NCBI GenBank assembly: GCA_003427395.1
Contig: BFEA01000173.1
Span: 1,853,959-1,883,083 of the forward strand
Reading direction: 5' to 3'
Source of the DNA: Chara braunii
Taxonomy: Eukaryota; Streptophyta; Charophyceae; Charales; Characeae
DNA length: 29,125 nt
The notes beneath the pieces are model-generated. The model searched no databases and was not told where the DNA came from. It saw nothing but the letters and a program-made list of their open reading frames with translations. The translations under genes and the position numbers were made by a program. Below, piece by piece: positions 19,386-28,639 of this stretch; position 1 is the stretch's first letter; every line of letters begins with the position of its first letter.

Positions 19386-21375
19386 CATGTGAAAATCCCA
19401 AGAAGAAACGGCGGCACCGCATGAGGAAAAAATAATAAATGCAAGGTGCACCGTCAAGATCGACATTTTGACGGCCAAGAATATTAGCACCACTAGTGCA
19501 AGTACTAGTGGTGGCAAACGGCAAGGTCAAAAGAAAAAGTAAAGAAAAATGAAGTGGGAGGCATGGGACTAATCCGAAAAATCTCGGATCAGCCTCCTTC
19601 AAGAAAATAGAGTCAAATAAGACCCCATGTGAAAAATAACCCTCCGGGAGAAAATCGGAGTAGGAGGGACCATTGTAGGAGAAATGTAGGAGTAAAAGGA
19701 GGCTCCCATGAGCATAGGAAGACCATTATTGCAGTCCGAGAAATAACGGACTGCACCTTGGGCATATGGAGGGCCAAAACTAAGAGAAAGAGGCTAGAAA
19801 AGGGCCTTAACGGCCACTTGACATTTGGCATGCTAGAAAAAAGACAGAAAAGAAAGGAAAATGGGGAAGAATAAGACAAAAAGAGTGAGAGGGAGTGAGT
19901 GAGTTCGCCGTCAGTAGGGACTGCCATAGGTAGGGACTGGCAGGTCCCTACTATCCAAGAAAGGAGGAGAAAAGAAAAGAAAAGAAAAGAAAAGAGAAAA
20001 AGGCCTCAACGGTAAAAAACGGTCACTTGGGGAGATTCATCCGTGACCAGATTCATTCTGGAATATGGCGGTTACAAAGGACTTGGATTTTCTTTAATTT
20101 TTGCAGAGAAAATCAAAGAAAATCAAGGCCTCTTGCAACCGGAATAAAACGAACACATGCATGAGAACAAACACATGTTTTAGGTGCATCTGAAGCCAAA
20201 ATCAAGGCCGGATGCACTTGGGAATTGGTCGTTTCTTTTTCTTTTGAGTAGGGGCTAGTTGTGGGGCATTGGGGCTAAGAAATTAACCCCCAGTGCAGTC
20301 TGAGTTGCAACGGACTACATGGGGGAGAGAAAACACATGTTCTAGGTGCAGTCGGAGCCAATATTGAGCCCGGATGCACTAGAAAATTTAACGCTTCATT
20401 TTCTTTTAAAATGGGGCAAGTTGTGGGGCTGTGGGTGTGGAAAACAGCCATGACTGCAGTCCGAAGAATTACGGATTGCATGAGGATGCCAAGGCCAAGG
20501 GGAAATGGGCTACGGCAAGCCCGAAAGGCTAGAAAAGAGCAATTTCGGCAAGGGGCAAGTTAAGACGGTAAGCGGTAACCGTGAGATGAGATCTCACGGT
20601 CTAGAAAAATTGGAATACATATAGAAATGAGTGGACCACCAAGGGCAATGAGCCCCAAGGAAATAAAAACGGGATGTCGTCCGGGATGTTGCCGGGGACC
20701 AAATGGGTCCAAATAATAAAAATCGAAAAACGGGACACGTGTCGGCGGGACAAAGAAATGGAGCTAGCGTGTAGGAAAATGGCGGGGACTTGGGATGTCC
20801 CAAGGGAACCATGAGCAAACACAAGGAATAATTGTGTAAGCAAGCGGCGCCGTCGAGATCGATAATCTAGACGGTGGAAAATATTAGCACCACTAGTGCA
20901 AGCATTAGTGGGAGCAAGTGAGAGAGTCATGAGCGAGAGAAAAATGAAATAAGGGTGTTGGGAAGGCTGCCCAGGAGTCCGGGATATCTCGGACTAGCAA
21001 GGCATAAGAAAATAGAGCCTTGAGAGGCCCAACATGAGAAAAAGGCTGCCCTTAGAAAATCGGAGCAAAAGGGGCTTAGAATTGGGCAAACGGGAGCAAA
21101 ATGGAGCCCCCTAGGAGCATGGGGGTGCCATTATTGGAATCCGAGATGTAACGACTATGTAACAGCCATGGAACTGGCCCTGAATGAGGCCCTAGGGCCT
21201 AGAAAGAGGGTACACAACAGATTGACACTTGTCACAACAGAAATAAAAGAAAAAGAAAGAAAAATGAGAGAAAAAGGAGGGAGAATGAGACAAAAGGGAA
21301 AAAAAGAGTGGAGGAGAGTGTGCTGGCCTATTGGGACCTGCACAGTAGGGACTGGCAGGTCCCAACAGTGATCTC
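19386..21375 (+). repeat. Diverged tandem duplication, about 1.4 kb offset, hairpin-rich
   Basis: Three landmarks recur in order at nearly constant offset. ATTAGCACCACTAGTGCAAG is at 19483 and 20883. CCATTATT plus a TCCGAG motif is at 19723 and 21128. GTAGGGACTGGCAGGTCCC is at 19930 and about 21346. Perfect hairpins include CCACTAGT/ACTAGTGG (19490-19511), GCAGTCCG/CGGACTGC (19731-19754), GTAGGGAC/GTCCCTAC (19930-19951), ACCGTGAGAT/ATCTCACGGT (20578-20600) and TTGGGACCTG/CAGGTCCCAA (21331-21365). No protein-coding frame is supported. Confidence 0.7.
20125..20485 (+). repeat. 163-bp tandem duplication
   Basis: ACACATGTTTTAGGTGCA-type sequence at 20171 recurs at 20333, AGTTGTGGGGC at about 20250 recurs about 163 bp later, and the CAGTCTGAG/CAGTCCGAAG hairpin motif at 20293 recurs at 20456. 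It is nested inside the first copy of the 1.4-kb duplication. Confidence 0.75.
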
Positions 21376-22560
21376 ATTCCTCCTAGAATGAGGGAGGGCA
21401 ATCCGGATTGTAGAGATATGGTCATATCTCAATAAAATCTGAATTAAAAAGTTGAAAATGAGAGAAAATGCAAAAAGAAAGTGGCCGTTTTTTTTTTTGA
21501 CCATGGATCGGAGATCAGATCTCATGGTGGAGAGGAACTAGCCGTTTTTTTTGTAGGCCAGCTCAAAACGGCTAGCTCCGAAATGAGGTGGCAATCCAAA
21601 ATGGAAAGAAACAAAAGAGGGAAAATGACAAAACAGTGCATTTGGCCCAAAAAGAGAGCCAGATGCACCAAAAATTGAAAAACTGAACCTAGGGGCTCAA
21701 AATTGAAGCAAGGGCTACTAGGGGGTAGCTCGGATTATTGTTGCCCTTGGATCTCAGCCAGATCCAAGGCTGAAAATGTGCCGCCATATGGAAAAATGCT
21801 CCAGCCTACTCAAAAGAGTCCGAAACTTGAAAAAAAATCGAGAAAAAGGCCCAGAAGGTCTTTTTCTTTCAAGTATTGCTGACCCTTGGGCATTAGGACC
21901 CTAGGGGGCAGCATTTGAGCAATGAAAAAGAGGCCGGGGTAGGCCAAGAGGCAGTCCGAGTTGGTACCAGTCACTTGGACTACATGTACATGGTCAAAAT
22001 GAGGCCCAGCTACGTCCAGGAGGGCCTAGTGAGGGAATTTTGCCTTGGGGGTATCTCGGTTCACCTCAAGGGTCATAGGAGGCTCATGGGCTGACCGGAC
22101 TGCTGGTTTCAGCCTACATAAGCTAAGGATGCAGTCGGCCACTCCCACATTTGCATGAAGAGTGCCCATGCTGCCCAAGTGAGCTCACAGGAGCACCTTT
22201 GCACTTGGAGTGAGAGGGGAGGAGGCCATGCTAGTGGGAGAGCTTAGAGAAGACTAGGAGGTAGTGGGAAGGACTCTAGAGGATAGTGATGGTGGGAGAG
22301 ATACTTGGGAGGTGATCCGCCATATCCCTCCTTGGTATAGGAGAGGAGGAGAGGCTAGAGGAGCCCATTAGCCCTCCTAGAGGGGAGGACTCCATAGCCA
22401 TAGCTGGGGGAGCTTGCCATAGCCTGAGAGAAAGCAAGGGAGGAGGAGAGAAGGGTTTGGAGAGGAAGGAAACCATAACCAAGAGAGGATTGTGCAAGGA
22501 GAGGAAGCTTCATCAAGAGGACACCAACACCAAGGAATTAACAAGGTGAGAGGAAGGAGG
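21376..22560 (+). other. Non-coding stretch, purine-rich at its end
   Basis: No supported gene. A further CAGTCCGAG motif occurs near 21953. From about 22205 the + strand becomes strongly G/A-rich and stays so up to the pyrimidine tract that follows. Confidence 0.45.
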
Positions 22561-22561
22561 A

Positions 22562-22855
22562 TGCTTCTTCACCTTCATCTTCTTCTTTTTATTTTTCTTC
22601 TTCTTCTTCTTCTTCTTCTTCTTCTTCTTTTTCTCCTTCTTCTCTTCTTCTTCCTCTTCTTCCTCCTCACTCCCTCCTTCTCCCTTCTCTTCTCTCCCCT
22701 CTTCATCTCCTACTTCCTCTTCCTTACTTTCATTCTCTTTCCCTTCCTCCCCTTCTTCTCCATCTCCATCTTCCTCATCCCTCTCCCCTTCTCCTCCATC
22801 TTCTCTTACTTCACCTTCTCTCTTCCATGGGCTACTTAAACTCTTCTCTTTCACT
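22562..22855 (+). repeat. Polypyrimidine (TTC)n/(CT)-rich tract
   Basis: Almost 300 bp of C and T, with a pure TTC run near 22600-22630. The Leu/Phe-rich + frame and Glu/Lys-rich - frame found here are low-complexity translations of the tract, not genes. Confidence 0.9.
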
Positions 22856-22869
22856 TATGCACTAGGAGG

Positions 22870-23370
22870 TAGTACTCCGATTCTTTCCTAGATGCTTCTT
22901 GATGCGATTTTGGTGATTTGGGCTCTCCAAACTTGTGTTTTTCACACTTACACTAGTAGGTAGTGTAGCGCTTCACACACGGATGCTACATAATGCAATC
23001 TTGGTGATTTAGGAGCTTCAAACTTGTGATTTGCACACTCACACTAGTAGGTAATGTAGCGCTTCACATATGGATGTTACTTGATGCAATCTTGGTGATT
23101 TGGGAACTTCAAACTTGTGATTTTCACACTCACACTAGTAGGTAGTATAGCGCTTCACACATGGATGCTCCTTGATGCAATCTTGGTGATTTGGGCTCTC
23201 CAAACTTATGATTTTCACACTCATACTAGTAGGTAGTGCAGTGCTTCACCCATGAGTGATCCATGATGCAATCTTGGTGATTCGGGAGCTTCAAACTTTT
23301 GTTTTTCACACTCACACAAATAGGTAGTATAGCGTTTTTTTCATAGATGGTCTTTGATTCAACCTTGGTG
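22870..23370 (+). repeat. Minisatellite, about 92 bp, five to six units
   Basis: The marker GCAATCTTGGTGATTTGGG, or a close form, recurs near 22902, 22995, 23085, 23177, 23268 and 23361. Most units also carry ACACTAGTAGGTAGTGT, a 6-bp stem around a 5-base loop. Confidence 0.9.
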
Positions 23371-23399
23371 ATCTTGCCTTCTTAGACTCTTGTTTTCGC

Positions 23400-26150
23400 T
23401 TATGTAATGTGATGTTCCGGATGATCTTCACTTCATATGTAAAGTGTTTTCCATCTAGTATAGCATCTCTTTGTCTTGCTCATACTTAGTGTGATGATCC
23501 GGTTGATCTTCCCTTCACATACATGTGTTTTTCATTAGTCTAATCACTCATTGTCATGNCACTCATTGTCATGCTCATACTTAGTGTGATGTTGCGGTTG
23601 ACCTTCCCTTCATATGCAAGTGTTTTTCATTAGTCTAATCACTCATTGTCATGCTCATACTTAGTGTGATGTTGCGGTTGACCTTCCCTTCATATGCAAG
23701 TGCTTTTCATTAGTCTAATCACTCATTGTGATGCTCATACTTAGTGTGATGTTGCGGTTGACCTTCCCTTCATATGCAAGTGTTTTTCATTAGTCTAATC
23801 ACTCATTGTCATGCTCATTTTTAGTGTGATGTTCCGGTTGATCTTCCCTTCATATGTAGGTGCTTTCCATGCAGTCTAGCATCTCTTTGTCATGTTCATG
23901 CTTAGTATGATGTTCCGGTTGATCTTCCCTTCACATACATGTGTTTTTCATTAGTCTAATCACTCGTTGTCATGCTCATACCTGGTGTGATGTTCCGATT
24001 GATCTTCCCTTCATATGTGAGTGCCTTCTATCCAGTCTAGCATCTTTTTGTCATGTTCATGCTCAGTATGATGTTCCGGGTGATCTTCCCATCACATGCA
24101 TGTGCTTTTCATTAGTCTAATCACTCATTGCCATGCTCATGCTTAGTGTGATGTTCCAGTAAATCTTCCCTTCATCTGCAAGTGCTTTACATTACTCTAA
24201 TCACTCATTGTCATGTTTATGCTCAAAGTGATGTTCCGATTGATCTTCCCTTCATGTGTAAGTGCTTTCCATCTAGTCTAGCATCTCCTTGTTATGTTCA
24301 TACTTAGTGTGATGTTCCAGATGATCTTCCTTTTATATGTAAGTGTTTTCCATCTAGTCTAGCATCTCTTTGTCATGTTCTTATTGCATGTGCTTTCCAT
24401 CTCGTCTAACATCTCTTGTCTTGTTCATACTTGGTATAATGTTCCGGTTGATCTTCCCCGTATGTGCATGTGCTTCCCATGAAGTCTAGCATCTCCTTGT
24501 CTTGTTCATACTTAGTGTAATATTCCGGATGATCTTCCCCTATGTGCAGGTGTTTTCCATCTAGTCTAGTCTCTCTTTTGTCAAGTTCATATTCCGGATC
24601 TTTACTTCGTTGATCCATACTCTATGTGCATGTGCTTTCCATCTAGTCNAGTCTAGTCTCTCTTTTGTCAAGTTCATATTCCGGATCTTTACTTCGTTGA
24701 TCCATACTCTATGTGCATGTGCTTTCCATCTAGTCTAGTCTCTCTTTTGTCAAGTTTATATTCCGGATCTTTACCTCGTTGATCCATACTCTATGTGCAT
24801 GTGTTTTTCATCTAGTCTAGTCTCTCTTTTGTCAAGTTCATATTCCGGGTCTTTACTTCGTTGATCCATACTCCTATGAGCATGTGCTTTTCATCTAGTC
24901 TAGTCTCTCTTTTGTCAAGTTCATATTCCGGATCTTTACTTCGTCGATCCATACTCTATGTGCATGTGCTTTTCATCTAGTCTAGTCTCTCTTTTGTCAA
25001 GTTCATATTCCAAATCTTTGTTTAGTTGATCTCTTCCCTTTGTGCATGTGCTTCCACTAGGCTAGCTTCTCCCTTGTCAATTTCATGTTCCAGATCTTTG
25101 TTTAGTTGATCTCTTCTCTTTGCGCATGCGCTTCCACTAGGCTAGCGTTTCCTTTGTCAAGTTCACGTTCCGGATCTTTGTTTTGTTGATCCCTTCCCTT
25201 TGTGCATGAGCTTCTACTAGGCCAGCCTCTCCTTTTGTCAAGTTCATATTCCGGATCTTTACTTCGTTGATCAATACTCTATGTGCGTGTGCTTTCCATC
25301 AAGTCCAGTCTCTCTTTTGTCAAGTTCATATTCCGGATCTTCACCTCGTTGATCCATACTCTATGTGCATGTGCTTTTCATCTAGTCTAGTCCCTCTTTT
25401 GTCAAGTTCATATTCCGGGTCTTTACTTCGTTGATCCATACTCCTATGAGCACGTGCTTTCCATCTAGTCTAGTTTCTCTTTCGTCAAGTTCATATTCCG
25501 GATCTTTACTTCGTTGATCCATACTCTATGTGCATGTGTTTTTCATCTAGTCTAGTCTCTCTTTTGTCAAGTTCATGTTCCGGATCTTTGTTTAATTGAT
25601 CTCTTCCCTTTCTGCATGTGCTTCCACTAGGCTAGCCTCTCCCTTGTCAAGTTCATGTTCCGGATCTTTGTTTAGTTGATCTCTTCCCTTTGTGCATGTG
25701 CTTTCACTAGGCTAACCTCTCCCTTGTCAAGCTCATGTTCCGGATCTTTGTTTAGTTGATCCCTTCCCTTTGTGCATGGGCTTTCACTAGGCTAGCCTCT
25801 AGTTGTCAAATTCATGTTCCGGATTCTTCACCTTGTTGATCTTCTCTTTTGTGCATGTGCTTCCACTAGTCTAATCTCTAATTGTTAAGTTCATGTCCCG
25901 GATCTTTACTTTGTTGACATCTACTCATTGTGTAAGTGTCTTCCTCTAGTCTAGTCTTCATCGTAAAGTTCATGTTCCGAATCCTTTACCTTGTTGAACT
26001 CTTCTCCTTTGTGCATGTGACTTCCACTGGTCTAGCCTCTCATTGTCGAGTTCATACTCCGAATCTTGTTTTTGATGATCTCCTTCCCCTATGGATATGT
26101 ATTTTCCATTGGTCTAGCCTCTCCTTATCAAGTTATTCCAAGATATACTT
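23400..26150 (+). repeat. Large minisatellite, 80-82 bp period, about 33 units in alternating subtypes
   Basis: About 2.75 kb of related units centred on TTCCGG followed by a GTTGATC-type motif. Exact 80-bp spacing is seen at 23641, 23721 and 23801 (ACTCATTGT), and 82-bp spacing at 24658, 24740 and 24822 (CTCTCTTTTG). Subtypes occur in blocks: a GTGATGTTCCGG type to about 24400, a TTTTGTCAAGTTCATATTCC type around 24400-25010 and 25230-25570, and a CCACTAGGCTAGC type around 25010-25230 and 25570-25850. Single Ns at 23559 and 24649 fall within the array, so its true length is uncertain. It ends shortly before the 3' LTR. Confidence 0.92.
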
Positions 26151-26230
26151 ATTCAATCTCTCGCTATGGGACGAGTGGTCGACGTTTGGTTGCTACTACG
26201 GGAGGTTGAATTGATTAGGGGTTCTTCTTG

Positions 26231-26233
<3 letters not shown>

Positions 26234-26327
<94 letters not shown>

Positions 26328-26328
26328 N

Positions 26329-26381
<53 letters not shown>

Positions 26382-27480
26382 TGGCATATGACTAACCCTT
26401 CTTCCCTCACTTGGAAACATTGCCAGGGTACGGACGATGACCGAAATCAGACCTCACTTGGTGGAGAAAGAGGACAAGGGGAGGATAGTCGGTCCCTTGT
26501 GCCACCAAGAAGGCAAAAGAAAGGGCGTTTGAAAAAGTGGGAGAAAGGCGGGATCCAAAAGGAAGCATAAATTGAGAGAGAGGTCAGTTTGACTCAACCA
26601 TTTCCCCGACTGCATGACTATGAGAAGAGGATGGGCTGATTGAGCAACAAAAAGGGAACAAAGCACAACCAAAGAGCATGGAAAGGATAGACATGTGGGA
26701 AGGGTTTTGTGTTGACCCCCAACGGGCCCCAACGGGGGACATTGTATGGATCTTCTTGCTTGTGTGGGATTGTGCAGATGAGTAATGGCTAGAAATGCCT
26801 TGAGCGGGATAAGGGCGAGAGGAACTGGGCACCAAGAGGGAAAGGGAAGAGGGACAAAGGGCTATGGGACCCTCGACATAGAGCCAATTCATGAAAATGA
26901 CTTTTGCACTTGAGACTTGGAAGCGTGATTGAGAGTGCAATCGTACCAAGGAAAATGTGATGTTGTGTGTGCATGCATATGAGGACCCCGAAAAGACTAA
27001 GGGGCCTACTTCAATAAGGTGGGAAGCAAATTGTGAGATCCGATGGATGCGTAGAGGCGAGGGGGAGGACGGCCCCGCCGCATCCCGATGACGCCATATA
27101 GCCAAAATGCTTAGGGAAATGGTGCGTGGCCTAAGGATGACGCTTAGCCTACGCACAAGAGAAGAGAGATGCTCAAAGAATCCCTGGACTGCCTGTGTAT
27201 TGGAAGGAGCAATTGCATGATAACACAACAAAGAATCAGAAAAAATCAGCATTGCGGGACGACTAGCGAGACTACCACCCGGCGTGAGGGCTGAGCTACA
27301 TCCCCAATGTCAAAGCTCTCTCACGCAATGGCCCACCCCCATCCATCTCAAAGCACTAGGTGGGGGTGACCTTGGGACGAATGGCCCGCGCCCTGAGCAT
27401 GAGTGTGGGCGGGCCGATCCAACTGGGACCCGCAGTGGGGTGGACTAAGGCGCGAAAGTCTACCCGGGTTTGACCCTACA
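26234..27480 (+). repeat. 3' long terminal repeat, with (CT)n near its start
   Basis: After about 145 bp of (CT)n (N at 26328), the sequence from 26379 to 27480 matches 19-1111 at about 96% and ends at the same CCCTACA, after which the two copies differ completely. The true LTR start cannot be fixed because the left copy is cut in the CT tract. GGGAGG then TTGAATTGATT at about 26200 is one possible PPT and start. A 10-bp duplication (CCCCAACGGG) near 26726 is absent from the left copy. A 222-codon antisense frame (26584-27252) is open here but stopped in the left copy. Confidence 0.85.
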
Positions 27481-27817
27481 ACGCGAGGAAGATCGACTGT
27501 GCTGTAGTTTTGAGCTTCTACAGCTTTCAGCCACGCCTCGGGATGGGTATGATTAGGGAAGAAAAGGAAGGGGGCGAGGATGCTAACGATAACCCTAGTA
27601 CCGTCCACCATTGGTGCCGCGGGTGCAGCCGCACCAGACTGAGACCGGGTCACAGGGCGATCCCGAGAAGCTAGTTGAGGGTCTCTCCTACCTCTCGCCA
27701 GTTCGACCTACTATCATCAGAACCGACACGTGTCGGCTGCGATACATACCTCACGCCCTGTGCTGTCTTTCGTTCGGAGTGTTAGGCGTGCGGAAAAAAA
27801 CCCAGAAAAATAGCAAG
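27481..27817. other. Right flank, immediately outside the element
   Basis: The sequence no longer matches the element's 5' internal region. A minus-strand frame beginning at 27653 (ATG) reads toward the element and could be an interrupted host exon, but it has no recognisable motif. A 14-bp perfect palindrome lies at 27723-27736. Confidence 0.35.
27723..27736. promoter_or_regulatory. Perfect 14-bp palindrome with a G-box core
   Basis: CCGACACGTGTCGG equals its own reverse complement and contains CACGTG, the plant G-box bound by bZIP and bHLH factors. It lies 95 bp before the first ATG of the + strand ORF at 27818. Regulatory use is inference. Confidence 0.35.
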
Positions 27818-28339
27818 ATGGGGTGTGCCAAGGATTTTTGGGAAATTGAGTGTGGGGACACAGATGCAACTGAAATCCCCCGTGTTGGTCCAATGAAGCA
27901 AGTCGATTGCTTTCGCGCGTTGCTGGATGCGCGCGCGGGCACAGAGCGAAAAGAGAAAATTCCAAATTCAATCCAAAAAGTATTGTCGGGTTTCCCACCG
28001 GGCTACAACCCGTCGTTTAGAACAAAAAGGCTTTGGCACGCTCCGCGTGTCTTGTTTTCGTATCAAATCTCGTCGCCGTTCGATGGTGAGTTCCGAGTCC
28101 GACGTGGATGGTCTCAGCCGCGTGGCTCTTTCTTTAGGCTCGTCTTCGCTCCGCACACGGTAGTGGAAACCCATGGATTCGTAGCGCTCAAAACGCTGGC
28201 ATTCGGTGCATATAGTGCGCGGCCAGTGGGGTTCTACTGTCGTCCACGGGATGACGATCAACTCGTTGAATGGCAACAGTATCGAGTAAGGTGGGAAGTG
28301 CGTATCGATAATGACAAACCCAGCCTCTACGAACCCTGA
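27818..28339 (+). CDS. Hypothetical ORF in the flank (uncertain)
   Basis: 173 codons from ATG 27818 (MGCAKDFWEIE) to TGA 28339. The frame is open upstream to 27611 without an ATG. No motif or family is recognisable. It overlaps a similar-sized open frame on the opposite strand (27968-28507), and I cannot tell which, if either, is real. It may be a host exon or part of another decayed element. Confidence 0.25.
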   Translation: MGCAKDFWEIECGDTDATEIPRVGPMKQVDCFRALLDARAGTERKEKIPNSIQKVLSGFPPGYNPSFRTKRLWHAPRVLFSYQISSPFDGEFRVRRGWSQPRGSFFRLVFAPHTVVETHGFVALKTLAFGAYSARPVGFYCRPRDDDQLVEWQQYRVRWEVRIDNDKPSLYEP

Positions 28340-28507
28340 ACAACGATTTGCCGGAGAGAAGTAGTATCGTCCGCCGATTTGTGCAACGGCTTCTCGTACG
28401 TCCCACTCACATACACGTGTCCTTCCCTCGTTATACGGAAAAGGCCGTGTTGGGACGGGAGGTACGGGAGGCTGGTGCCCGATCGGAGGGTACTGGTCAG
28501 TCCACAT
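27968..28507 (-). CDS. Hypothetical ORF on the minus strand of the flank (uncertain)
   Basis: 179 codons from an ATG at 28507 (MWTDQYPPIGHQ) to a stop at 27968. The frame is also open to 28555 from a GTG. Composition looks protein-like in the middle (GRYYFSPANRCSGFVEAGFV), but no family is recognised. It overlaps the + strand ORF 27818-28339. If a host gene runs on this strand, the frame starting at 27653 could be a later exon cut by the retroelement. Confidence 0.25.
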   Translation of the reverse strand: MWTDQYPPIGHQPPVPPVPTRPFPYNEGRTRVCEWDVREAVAQIGGRYYFSPANRCSGFVEAGFVIIDTHFPPYSILLPFNELIVIPWTTVEPHWPRTICTECQRFERYESMGFHYRVRSEDEPKERATRLRPSTSDSELTIERRRDLIRKQDTRSVPKPFCSKRRVVARWETRQYFLD

Positions 28508-28586
28508 ATCAATCAATTGAAAAGACCTTGCGACGTCATCAAGAAAAGAAAACACTCGCGCAACTCATAAACAATTTTCTTCAACA

Positions 28587-28616
28587 GGAGAGGGAGAGAG
28601 AGAGAGAAAAAGAAGA
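28587..28616 (+). repeat. (GA)n-rich microsatellite
   Basis: A short GAGAGA-type run of about 30 bp. A weaker purine run occurs near 29068-29098. Confidence 0.7.
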
Positions 28617-28639
28617 CACTTCAGCAGCTTGATCATGCA

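Larger units (their letters stand above)
1..27480 (+). mobile_element. Giant Ty3/Gypsy LTR retrotransposon, decayed copy, 5' end cut by the window
   Basis: Two direct repeats (1-1111 and about 26234-27480) flank gag, protease, RT, RNase H and integrase in that order, the Ty3/Gypsy (Metaviridae) arrangement with integrase after RNase H. Visible length is about 27.5 kb, against 5-10 kb for most Gypsy elements. Coding capacity beyond gag-pol consists of four paralogous ORFs upstream of gag and one ORF downstream of pol, followed by about 11 kb of tandem-repeat-rich DNA. Plant Ogre/Tat elements share this general plan (extra ORF before gag, repeat-rich 3' region), but I cannot assign the lineage without a pol tree. 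Gag-pol carries in-frame stops, frameshifts and a deletion, so this copy is defective. A target-site duplication cannot be tested because the left flank is missing. Confidence 0.9.

Noticed and set aside
22492-22854. Leu/Phe-rich + frame and Glu/Lys-rich - frame resembling a membrane or a nucleolar-type protein
   Set aside because: Translations of a (TTC)n/(CT)-rich tract; no unique sequence supports a gene.
24406-24618. Minus-strand ORF with repeated peptides such as YTKYEQDK
   Set aside because: It comes from the 82-bp minisatellite and is not conserved across neighbouring units.
23400-26150. Possible CRISPR-like array
   Set aside because: Units are directly adjacent and diverged throughout, without constant repeats separated by unique spacers; the context is a eukaryotic retroelement.
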